A DNA stretch of 64,000 nt. Source: Chthoniobacteraceae bacterium (GTDB lineage: Bacteria > Verrucomicrobiota > Verrucomicrobiia > Chthoniobacterales > Chthoniobacteraceae). Position 1 is the first letter of the stretch, and each line of letters begins with the position of its first letter. Shown here piece by piece: positions 25,087 to 32,957 of the stretch. The position numbers and the translations under genes were made by a program. Below the pieces are notes generated by a model, which ran no database searches, had not been told where the DNA came from, and saw only the letters and a program-made list of their open reading frames with translations. The stretch covers positions 1-64,000 of the forward strand of contig CANIWM010000019.1 of NCBI GenBank assembly GCA_947471505.1, in the 5' to 3' direction.

Positions 25087-25095
25087 TCGCACCAG

Positions 25096-25695
25096 ATGAG
25101 CGACCGAACAGCACACACGACAACCAAAGAACGCATTCTCGATGCGGCCGAGGACCTCATGCTGGAGAAGAGTTTTCACTCTGTCGGGCTGAATGAAATC
25201 CTGACCACGGTGAATGTTCCGAAAGGGAGCTTCTACCATCACTTTGCATCGAAGGAGCAGTTTGGCGTGGAGTTGCTCCGACACTACATGAACCAGGCCT
25301 ACGAACACAAAGCGGCGTGGCTTCAGGACCGGACACAGTTCCCGGATGCCTTGGAGCGCATCCTCGGCTACATGGAAGGCGGGATGGCGAAATTCGTGGA
25401 CAATGGCTGCCGGCCGATTTGTCTGGTCGTCAAACTCGTCGGTGAAGTCGCGACATTTTCCGACGGGATGCGGCAGGAACTTGCAGACGGTTTCGAGAAA
25501 TGGGATCGCTTGGCGACCACGACAATTCGAGAAGGGCAAACACAGGGAAGCATCAAGCCCAACCTCGATGTTGAAGAAGCTGTCGTAGTGCTCGGTTCCG
25601 TTTGGCTCGGGGCAATGCTGCGAGCCCAGGTGATGAAAAATATACGTCCAATGCGACAGGCGCTGACGTTCTTACGCGAACACCTAGCTTCGTGA
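25096..25695 (+). CDS. TetR/AcrR family transcriptional repressor
   Basis: The 199-residue protein starts MSDRTAHTTTKERILDAAED. The TetR-type DNA-binding domain is at about residues 10-56, including ILTTVNVPKGSFYHHFASKE. The C-terminal helical ligand domain resembles NemR/YxaF-like repressors and contains cysteine in DNGCRPICLVV, which could serve as a sensor for electrophiles, as in NemR. ATG 25096 is preferred to codons further upstream because they run across the operator. It probably represses itself and the following reductase-efflux operon through the two identical operator cores at 25065 and 25715. Confidence 0.9.
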   Translation: MSDRTAHTTTKERILDAAEDLMLEKSFHSVGLNEILTTVNVPKGSFYHHFASKEQFGVELLRHYMNQAYEHKAAWLQDRTQFPDALERILGYMEGGMAKFVDNGCRPICLVVKLVGEVATFSDGMRQELADGFEKWDRLATTTIREGQTQGSIKPNLDVEEAVVVLGSVWLGAMLRAQVMKNIRPMRQALTFLREHLAS

Positions 25696-25702
25696 TTCTT
25701 TT

Positions 25703-25731
25703 TTGAGCAAACCCAGACCGACCGGTCTAAT
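25703..25731 (+). promoter_or_regulatory. Promoter with TetR-type operator in the spacer (site 2)
   Basis: AGACCGACCGGTCT (25715-25728) repeats the core of site 1 exactly. It again lies between promoter-like hexamers, TTGAGC (25703-25708) and TCTAAT (25726-25731), 17 bases apart, ahead of the small ORF at 25750. This gives the reductase-efflux genes their own repressible promoter, separate from that of the repressor gene. Confidence 0.7.
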
Positions 25732-25749
25732 CTATTCACTTTTTATTCT

Positions 25750-26016
25750 ATGAGCATTTTCAATTTCCAGTCCTCTCCCGTCGAATCACACCTGCACCCA
25801 AAGGCGCTGCTTGCGCGAGTTCTGCGCGGACACCTGCTTCACCGTTACCGGGGTGTCCTTCCCACGCCCGAGTTGCACCGCGTTTTTGAGGAAACAGAAC
25901 GACTGGCGGAAGAGTCGGGATTTCCCCATCTCGTCCTGCCCGTGCTGGCGGAGGAACGTCTCCGGCTTGCCGCCGAAGACGTGATGTCCGTCGAGGGCGT
26001 CTTGAACGCGGCGTAA
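25750..26016 (+). CDS. Small protein of unknown function between TetR and OYE genes
   Basis: The 88-residue soluble product (starts MSIFNFQSSPVESHLHPKAL) is rich in Leu, Glu and Arg and looks largely helical (HRVFEETERLAEESGFPHLV). It starts about 20 bases after operator site 2 and ends 39 bases before the reductase gene. No domain is recognised. Its position suggests it is the first gene induced with the detoxification operon. Confidence 0.65.
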   Translation: MSIFNFQSSPVESHLHPKALLARVLRGHLLHRYRGVLPTPELHRVFEETERLAEESGFPHLVLPVLAEERLRLAAEDVMSVEGVLNAA

Positions 26017-26055
26017 AGGGAGCGGTCGTTTTCTCAAACTTTCAAACCAAATTAT

Positions 26056-27129
26056 ATGAATCAAAGAAGCAGTCTTTTTAACCCTCTCAAGCTCGGCGCA
26101 CTCACGCTGCCAAACCGAATCATCATGGCACCATTGACGCGCTGCCGCGCCGATGACGGGCATGTTCCGTCGGACATCATGGCCGAGTATTACTCGCAGC
26201 GAGCCACCGCAGGACTGATCGTCGCGGAAGCCACAATGGTCATGGAGGGAAACTCCGCGTTTTGGCGCGAACCGGGCATCTACTCGGACGCACAGGTCGC
26301 CGGATGGCGCAAGGTTACGGACGCAGTCCACGCAAAAGGCGGACTCATCTTCCTGCAACTTTGGCACGGCGGACGGGCAACGCATCCGCTCCTGAACAAC
26401 GGGCAGCAACCCGTGGCTCCCAGCGCGATTGCCATCGAGGGCGACGAAGTTCACACGCCGGAAGGCAAAAAACCTTACGTGACCCCGCGCGAACTCCGCG
26501 ACGACGAACTGCCGGGAGTCGTGGAGGGCTTCAGCAAGGCGGCACAAAATGCAAAGGCTGCGGGCTTTGACGGCGTGGAAGTCCACGGCGCGAATGGATA
26601 CCTGCTCGACGAATTCCTGCGGGATGGCGCAAACAAACGCACAGGCGCATACGGCGGCCCAATCGAGAACCGCGCTCGTCTTCTACTCGAAGTGACGGAT
26701 GCAGCGATTTCGGTCTGGGGCGCGGACCGCGTCGGTGTCCGCATCTCGCCGCTCAATAGCTTCAACTCGATGAGCGACAGCGACCCGGTGGGCGTGACCA
26801 CCTACGTGGCTACCCAACTCGCGAAGCGCGGCGTCGCGTATTTGCACCTCATGCGCGCAGACTTTTTCGGCGTGCAGCAGGGCGACGTCGTCAGCCCGGC
26901 TCGCGCCGCATTTCCTGGCGTGCTCATGGGGAACATGGGCTACGCTCCTGCCGACGCCGCGGAGGCCGTTGTCTCCGGCATGCTCGACGCGGTCGCATTT
27001 GGCCACCATTACGTGAGCAATCCCGATCTCGTGGAACGTGTCCGCGTCGGCGCATCGTTCGCGGAACCGGACGCCGCAACCTTCTACTCGCAGGGCCCTG
27101 CGGGATATACGGACTATCCGACACTCTAA
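26056..27129 (+). CDS. nemA: Old Yellow Enzyme family alkene reductase (NemA-like)
   Basis: The 357-residue FMN-dependent TIM-barrel protein begins SLFNPLKLGALTLPNRIIMA, the normal OYE opening. It has the HGGRATHP segment, the active-site motif VEVHGANGYLLDEFLRDGAN, the NKRTGAYGG loop and a C-terminal FMN phosphate region (FPGVLMGNMGY). Such enzymes reduce electrophilic alkenes, N-ethylmaleimide or nitro-compounds with NAD(P)H in the cytoplasm. Next to a TetR repressor with a cysteine-containing ligand domain and an RND pump, a role in detoxifying reactive electrophiles is likely. Confidence 0.92.
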   Translation: MNQRSSLFNPLKLGALTLPNRIIMAPLTRCRADDGHVPSDIMAEYYSQRATAGLIVAEATMVMEGNSAFWREPGIYSDAQVAGWRKVTDAVHAKGGLIFLQLWHGGRATHPLLNNGQQPVAPSAIAIEGDEVHTPEGKKPYVTPRELRDDELPGVVEGFSKAAQNAKAAGFDGVEVHGANGYLLDEFLRDGANKRTGAYGGPIENRARLLLEVTDAAISVWGADRVGVRISPLNSFNSMSDSDPVGVTTYVATQLAKRGVAYLHLMRADFFGVQQGDVVSPARAAFPGVLMGNMGYAPADAAEAVVSGMLDAVAFGHHYVSNPDLVERVRVGASFAEPDAATFYSQGPAGYTDYPTL

Positions 27130-27147
27130 AGTCGCTCGTTGTATTTT

Positions 27148-28284
27148 ATGAAATCGATATCCATCGCACTCAGCGCGCTCGCGCTGATGTTTCTCCCGGG
27201 ATGCAAGCGCCCTGCGCCTCCGCAGATGCATATGCCGCCGCCAAACGTCACCGTCGCAAAGCCCGAGCAACGGAAGATTGTGGAGTGGGACCAATACACG
27301 GGCCGCCTCGAAGCGAAAGAGACCGTGGAGATTCGCCCGCGTGTGAGCGGCTGGCTGGATTCCATCCATTTCGTGGAGGGAAAGGATGTAAAAGAGGGCG
27401 ACCTTCTTTTCACCATCGATCCGCGTCCGTACCGCATGGCGGCAGACCGAGCGGATGCGGAATTCCTACGGGCGCAGAGTCGCGAGACTCAGACGCAAAG
27501 CGAGTTCGCCCGCGTCAAAAAGCTCGTGGAATCACGAGCCATTTCGGAAGAGGACTTCGATGCGCGGGGCAAGGCGTTCGCCGAGGCGAAGTCGTCGGCG
27601 CTCGCCTCGAAAGCAGCGCTGGACATGGCGAAGCTCGATCTCGCTTTCACGGAAGTTCGCGCTCCGATTAGCGGGCGCATCAGCCGTGCTCTTGTCACCA
27701 AGGGAAACCTCGTCTCTTCCGGAATGGCTGGCTCGGGCTCCACACTCCTGACGACGCTCGTCTCGACTTCGCCGATCTATCTATATGTCGATGTCGATGA
27801 AGCGTCGTCGCTGCGTTACCGCCGGCTGTTCGCAGAGGGCAAACGCGCCAGCGCAATCGAGTCGCGCATCCCGTGTGAAATGGCCCTCGGCGACGAACAA
27901 GGCTGGCCGCACAAAGGCGTCGTGGATTTCGTGGATAACCGCGTGGACCCGAATACCGGCACCATCCGAGCGCGCGCAGTTTTTGAAGTCGAGGGCCGCC
28001 CGCTGGCACCGGGCTTCTTTGCAAAGCTCCGCGTCCCCGGCAGTGAAGAATACACAGCCGTGCTCATCCCCGAGAGCTGCATCGGCAGCGATCAGGCAAA
28101 TCGCTTCGTCTTTATCGTGAACGCGAAAGGCATCGCCGAAGTGCGGCCCGTGAAACTCGGTGCCGTGTATGAGGGAATGCGCGTGGTTCGTGAGGGGCTG
28201 AAGGGCGATGAAGATGTGATCGTCAACGGCCAGGCTCGCGTGCGGCCCGGAATCCCCGTGAACGTCGGGAAGGGCGGGAAATAG
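27148..28284 (+). CDS. RND efflux periplasmic adaptor (AcrA/MexA-like lipoprotein)
   Basis: The 378-residue protein starts MKSISIALSALALMFLPGCK, with a lipobox LPGC giving lipidated C19. The biotinyl-lipoyl motif (VSGWLDSIHFVEGKDVKEGD), a coiled-coil hairpin (about 100-165), the second lipoyl half (LAFTEVRAPISGRISRALVT) and the beta-barrel region (DNRVDPNTGTIRARAVF) occur in standard order. A TTG at 27139 would add MYF and is unlikely. It bridges the inner-membrane pump encoded next and the outer-membrane channel. Confidence 0.93.
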   Translation: MKSISIALSALALMFLPGCKRPAPPQMHMPPPNVTVAKPEQRKIVEWDQYTGRLEAKETVEIRPRVSGWLDSIHFVEGKDVKEGDLLFTIDPRPYRMAADRADAEFLRAQSRETQTQSEFARVKKLVESRAISEEDFDARGKAFAEAKSSALASKAALDMAKLDLAFTEVRAPISGRISRALVTKGNLVSSGMAGSGSTLLTTLVSTSPIYLYVDVDEASSLRYRRLFAEGKRASAIESRIPCEMALGDEQGWPHKGVVDFVDNRVDPNTGTIRARAVFEVEGRPLAPGFFAKLRVPGSEEYTAVLIPESCIGSDQANRFVFIVNAKGIAEVRPVKLGAVYEGMRVVREGLKGDEDVIVNGQARVRPGIPVNVGKGGK

Positions 28285-28287
28285 ACC

Positions 28288-31200
28288 ATGAGATTTGCAC
28301 ACTTTTTCATCAGCCGGCCGATCTTCGCGTCGGTGCTCTCCATCGTGATTTTTCTCGTGGGACTGATCGCGATGAACCGGCTTCCGGTCAGCGAGTATCC
28401 TGAAGTCGCGCCTCCACAAATCGTGGTCCGCGCGATCTATCCGGGAGCCAATCCAAAGACGATCTCCGAGACCGTTGCAGTGCCGCTGGAACAAAGCGTC
28501 AATGGCGTGGAGAACTCCCTCTACATGGCGTCTCAGGCCACGGGCGATGGCGTGATGACACTCACGGTGACTTTCAAACTCGGCACCGACATCGATAAGG
28601 CGCAGGTGCAGGTGCAAAACCGCGTCTCGCAAGCATTGCCAAAGCTCCCCGAGGAAGTGCGGCGGCTCGGCGTAACGACGATCAAGTCGTCCCCGGACCT
28701 CACCATGGTCGTTCACCTTTTCTCGCCCGATGGACGATACGACGACGTCTATGTGCGCAACTACGCAACGCTCCAGGTGAAGGACTCGCTCGCTCGAATC
28801 GCCGGCGTCGGACAAGTGCAGGTCTTCGGCTCCGGCGACTACGCGATGCGAGTTTGGCTCGACCCGGATAAAGTCGCCTCGCGAAACATGAACGCCGGCG
28901 ATGTCATCGCGGCAATCCGCGAACAGAATGTGCAAGTCGCTGCGGGGGCAGTCGGACAACAGCCCGTCAGTTCGCCAGTCGCCTTCGAGCTTCAAATCAA
29001 CGCCAAAGGCCGTCTGGTTACCGAGGAAGAGTTCGAGAACATCGTCATCAAGACCGGTGCAAATGGCGAAAAAGTTCTCCTCAAGGAAGTCGCGCGTGTT
29101 GAGCTCGGCGCCGGCGAGTTTGCCCTCCGTTCGCTGCTCAACAACAAATCGGCAGTCGCACTGCCCGTCTTTCAGCAACCCGGAAGTAACGCACTGAATC
29201 TGTCGGCGGACGTCCGCAAAACGATGGAGGAAATGAAGGCGAATTTCCCACCCGGCCTCGACTATGCGGTTGTTTACGATCCGACCGTTTTCGTCCGCAA
29301 GAGCATCGACGCTGTCATCGTCACTCTCCTCGAAGCAATCGTGCTCGTCGTGATTGTGGTGCTCCTGTTTTTGCAGACGTGGCGCGCGAGCATCATCCCG
29401 CTGGCCGCTGTGCCGGTCTCGCTCGTTGGCACGTTTGCGGTGATGCAGATGCTCGGCTTTGGAATCAACGCCCTCTCGCTCTTCGGGCTAGTGCTCGCGA
29501 TCGGCATCGTAGTCGATGACGCCATCGTCGTCGTGGAAAACGTGGAGCGAAATATCGCGCTCGGGCTATCTCCTTTCGAGGCGACCAAGCGCGCGATGAA
29601 CGAAGTCACCGGCCCCATCATCGCGACTGCACTCGTTCTGTGCGCCGTTTTTTTGCCGACTGCATTTATCAGCGGACTCACGGGGCAATTCTACAAACAG
29701 TTCGCCGTCACCATCGCGATCAGCACGGTCATCTCGGCGTTCAATTCCCTCACTCTCTCCCCTGCCCTTTCCGCGCTGCTGCTGCGCGGGCACGATGCGC
29801 CGAAAGACAGGCTGACGAAGACGATGGATTTCCTCTTTGGCTGGTTCTTCCGTCCGTTCAACCGCTTCTTCGACTGGGCTTCTCGGACCTACACGTCGTG
29901 GGTGCGAAAGGTCATCCGCTTCTCGTTTCTCGCGCTTCTCCTCTATGCGGGACTCGTCGTGCTCACCGGATTCACGTTCACAAAAATCCCGACCGGCTTC
30001 GTTCCGATTCAGGACAAGCAATACGTCATCGCCGTCGCGCAGTTGCCCGATGCTGCATCGCTAGACCGCACCGACGCCGTCATCCGACGTATGGGCGACC
30101 TCGCGGCGAAAGTGCCGGGGGTCCGCGACAGCGTCGCGTTTCCAGGGCTCAGCATCAACGGATTCACAGCATCGCCCAACGCCGGCATCGTATTCTACGG
30201 GCTCGAGGATTTCGACAAACGGCACGGCCCGGAACTCACCGCAGACGCCATCGCCGGAAAACTGAACGGGATGTTCAGCAGCATTCAGGAAGGAATGATT
30301 TTCGTCGTCCCGCCTCCACCGGTGAACGGTCTCGGCGTGAGCGGCGGGTTTAAAGTGCAGATCGAAGACCGCGCGAATCTCGGCTCCGATGCACTGTTTG
30401 AAGTCGCGCAAGGACTGGTCGGACGCAGTTTCCAGACACCCGGCCTCGGCTACACGTATTCGTCGTATCAGATCAACGTCCCGCAGCTCACCGCCGAGCC
30501 GGACCGGGTAAAAGTGAAGATGATGAACGTCCCGTTGCATAGCGTTTTCGAGACCCTCCAAATCAATCTCGGCTCGTTATACGTCAACGATTTCAACCGC
30601 TTCGGCCGCACCTATCAGGTTGTCGCGCAGGCCGACGCGCCGTTCCGCGACAGCTCCGAAGACATCACGCGGCTCAAGGTGCGTAACGCCCAAGGACAAA
30701 TGGTTCCACTTGGCTCGATCGTGAAAGTCTCCGACTCGTACGGACCCGATCGCGTGATGCGATACAACGGGTATCCGAGCGCCGACCTCAATAGCGTCGC
30801 CGCTCCGGGATTCTCCAGCGGCCAGGCCGAGGAAGCGATGGAGCGCGTCCTCGCGGAATTGCCCAACGGCATGAAAGCCGAGTGGACCGAGCTTAGCTTC
30901 CAGCAACGAATCGCAGGCAACACGGCGATCTATGTCTTCCCGTTGTGCGTGCTGCTCGTCTTCCTCGTGCTCGCCGCGCAATACGAAAGCCTCACGCTTC
31001 CACTCGCGATCATTCTCATCGTCCCGATGACCCTGCTCTCCGCGATGGTCGGTCTTTTGATCAAGGGAATGGAGAACAACGTCTTTACCCAAATCGGCCT
31101 CATCGTTCTCGTCGGGCTCGCCTGCAAAAACGCGATCCTCATCGTCGAATTCGCCCGAGAAAAGCAGCGGGAGGGAATGGACGCTGTCGAAGCAGCACTC

Positions 31201-31449
31201 GAATCGTGCCGACTCCGGCTGCGGCCAATCTTGATGACCAGCATTGCATTCATCGCAGGCGTCTATCCTCTCGCATCCAGCACCGGTGCGGGCGCGGAGA
31301 TGCGGCAAGCCATGGGCGTCGCGGTGTTCGCTGGAATGATCGGCGTCACCATCTTCGGCCTCTTCCTCACTCCCGTCTTCTATGTCGTCGTTCGCAGAAA
31401 GAAGAACGTCAAAGCAACCGAAGCCCCTGCCGCACCGAACCATGTCTGA
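28288..31449 (+). CDS. RND efflux transporter, HAE1 family (AcrB/MexF-like)
   Basis: The 1,053-residue protein shows the full RND pattern: an N-terminal helix with FFISRPIFASVLSIVIFLVG, PEVAPPQIVVRAIYPGANP, two large periplasmic loops and 12 membrane spans. TM4 carries the proton-relay pair in GIVVDDAIVVVENVERN (two adjacent Asp), and the second half has GLACKNAILIVEFAREKQREG with the Lys partner. It should export hydrophobic drugs using the proton gradient. It begins three bases after the adaptor stop and overlaps the channel gene by eight bases. Confidence 0.95.
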   Translation: MRFAHFFISRPIFASVLSIVIFLVGLIAMNRLPVSEYPEVAPPQIVVRAIYPGANPKTISETVAVPLEQSVNGVENSLYMASQATGDGVMTLTVTFKLGTDIDKAQVQVQNRVSQALPKLPEEVRRLGVTTIKSSPDLTMVVHLFSPDGRYDDVYVRNYATLQVKDSLARIAGVGQVQVFGSGDYAMRVWLDPDKVASRNMNAGDVIAAIREQNVQVAAGAVGQQPVSSPVAFELQINAKGRLVTEEEFENIVIKTGANGEKVLLKEVARVELGAGEFALRSLLNNKSAVALPVFQQPGSNALNLSADVRKTMEEMKANFPPGLDYAVVYDPTVFVRKSIDAVIVTLLEAIVLVVIVVLLFLQTWRASIIPLAAVPVSLVGTFAVMQMLGFGINALSLFGLVLAIGIVVDDAIVVVENVERNIALGLSPFEATKRAMNEVTGPIIATALVLCAVFLPTAFISGLTGQFYKQFAVTIAISTVISAFNSLTLSPALSALLLRGHDAPKDRLTKTMDFLFGWFFRPFNRFFDWASRTYTSWVRKVIRFSFLALLLYAGLVVLTGFTFTKIPTGFVPIQDKQYVIAVAQLPDAASLDRTDAVIRRMGDLAAKVPGVRDSVAFPGLSINGFTASPNAGIVFYGLEDFDKRHGPELTADAIAGKLNGMFSSIQEGMIFVVPPPPVNGLGVSGGFKVQIEDRANLGSDALFEVAQGLVGRSFQTPGLGYTYSSYQINVPQLTAEPDRVKVKMMNVPLHSVFETLQINLGSLYVNDFNRFGRTYQVVAQADAPFRDSSEDITRLKVRNAQGQMVPLGSIVKVSDSYGPDRVMRYNGYPSADLNSVAAPGFSSGQAEEAMERVLAELPNGMKAEWTELSFQQRIAGNTAIYVFPLCVLLVFLVLAAQYESLTLPLAIILIVPMTLLSAMVGLLIKGMENNVFTQIGLIVLVGLACKNAILIVEFAREKQREGMDAVEAALESCRLRLRPILMTSIAFIAGVYPLASSTGAGAEMRQAMGVAVFAGMIGVTIFGLFLTPVFYVVVRRKKNVKATEAPAAPNHV

Positions 31450-32914
31450 CCCGATGTCTCCTATGAAAACCTCTCTCATTCTCACCGCGCTGCTTGCCAC
31501 GACCCTGCACGCCGGCACACCTTCTGCACCCGGCAACAGTCCACCTCGATTCCCCACCATAGGCCCCGATTACGAAACTCCTGCCGCCGATGCCGCCCCA
31601 CGATACCGCAATGCACAGGGTTCGACGCGCCAGTTCTCAGGCGGCGATTGGTGGAATATTTTCGGCGACGCGCAGCTCACTCAAATGCTCGACCGTCTCG
31701 CGGCGAACAACCTCGACATCCAGGCAGCGATGGCCCGCATCGAGCAATCCCGCGCTGTCAGCGGAATTGCGCGCTCTGAGTTCTTCCCCAGCATCACGCT
31801 GAGCCCCGGCATTCAACGCACACGTAACTCCGCCACGCAACGGGTCGCGGGTTTTCCGGGACCACTGCCGTCCGCCACGATCACCACCGCAACGGTCCCT
31901 CTCGATTTCGGCTACGAACTCGACGTATGGGGGCGCATCCGCCGGAATGTAGAAGCTGCTGACGCGGACCTTGATTCCGCATGGTCTGCACGCGAGGCGC
32001 TTGCCTTGACACTACGCGCCGAACTGGCTGCGACATGGTTCACACTGCGCACACTCGACGCACAAAGAGGAATCCTCCGCGAAACCGTCGGACTCCGAAA
32101 AGAAAGCCTCGACCTCGCCCAGCAGCGGATGAAAGCGGGCATCGGCAATGATTTCGACGTCGCCCGCGCCGAAGCCGAGGTCGCCAATGCCGAAGCCGAA
32201 CTCGGCGCACTCGCCCAACGGCGCCCCGCGCTCGAAAACGGACTCGCCGTGCTCTTGGGCACGAACCCAAGCAGATTCGCAGTCGCCGCAGATCTTTCAT
32301 GGAAAGGCGCACCGAAAGTTCCGGCCGTACCAGCCGGAATCCCCGCACAACTTCTCACTGGTCGGCCCGACGTAGCCGCCGCCGAGCGCAGCCTTGCTGC
32401 CGCTTCCGCCCGCATCGGAGTCGCAAAAGCAGCCTTCCTTCCTGTCGTAAAATTGGGCGGTCAAATCGGCCTCCTCACAGGAGACTCCGGCGAACTCTTC
32501 GACAAAGACAGCCGCACGTGGGCATTCGGCGCGTCGTTCTCACTCCCTATGTTTGACGGCGGCAAAAACCGCGCATCACTCACCGCCGCCAAATCCGTGG
32601 CAAAAGAAGCCCGCGCAAAATTCGAGCAAGCCGTCCTCTCCGCCACAGCCGATGTCGAGACCGCGCTCGGTGCACTCCGCGCGCTTCAGACCCGTGGCGA
32701 AGCACAGCACCGCGCACAGGCCTCCACCGCACGCGGCGCCAGTCTCGCAAGAGAGCGCTACAAATCCGGCACGAGCCCCTACCTCGATGTGCTTGAAGCC
32801 GAGCGCAGTGCCCTCAACGCCCAACTCGCCATCGCCGCGCTCAACGGCGAACGCCTCGCCACCACCGTGCAGCTCATCAAAGCTCTAGGCGGCGGCTGGT
32901 CGCGGGAAAAATAG
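31442..32914 (+). CDS. Outer-membrane efflux channel (TolC/NodT family)
   Basis: About 490 residues from the ATG at 31442; an ATG at 31463 starting with the signal peptide MKTSLILTALLATTLHAG is equally possible. The text GPDYETPAADAAPRYR and WWNIFGDAQLTQMLDRLAAN is typical of NodT-type channels (OprM relatives), as are LDFGYELDVWGRIRRNVEAA and the second-half repeat FSLPMFDGGKNRASL. The usual lipobox cysteine is not evident at the signal end. It would form the trimeric exit duct for the adaptor-pump pair. It is the last gene of the TetR-controlled run. Confidence 0.93.
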   Translation: MSDPMSPMKTSLILTALLATTLHAGTPSAPGNSPPRFPTIGPDYETPAADAAPRYRNAQGSTRQFSGGDWWNIFGDAQLTQMLDRLAANNLDIQAAMARIEQSRAVSGIARSEFFPSITLSPGIQRTRNSATQRVAGFPGPLPSATITTATVPLDFGYELDVWGRIRRNVEAADADLDSAWSAREALALTLRAELAATWFTLRTLDAQRGILRETVGLRKESLDLAQQRMKAGIGNDFDVARAEAEVANAEAELGALAQRRPALENGLAVLLGTNPSRFAVAADLSWKGAPKVPAVPAGIPAQLLTGRPDVAAAERSLAAASARIGVAKAAFLPVVKLGGQIGLLTGDSGELFDKDSRTWAFGASFSLPMFDGGKNRASLTAAKSVAKEARAKFEQAVLSATADVETALGALRALQTRGEAQHRAQASTARGASLARERYKSGTSPYLDVLEAERSALNAQLAIAALNGERLATTVQLIKALGGGWSREK

Positions 32915-32957
32915 ACCTCGTAAATCGGTGTGCGGTCACGACAACGGCTACTGCCGC

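Noticed and set aside
24970-25539. N-terminal extension of the DUF1080 gene by 190 codons
   Set aside because: It is antisense to the TetR gene, and the signal peptide starts at 24969.
26475-26801. Open frames antisense to the OYE reductase
   Set aside because: No domain or start context; the reductase reads through with all family motifs.
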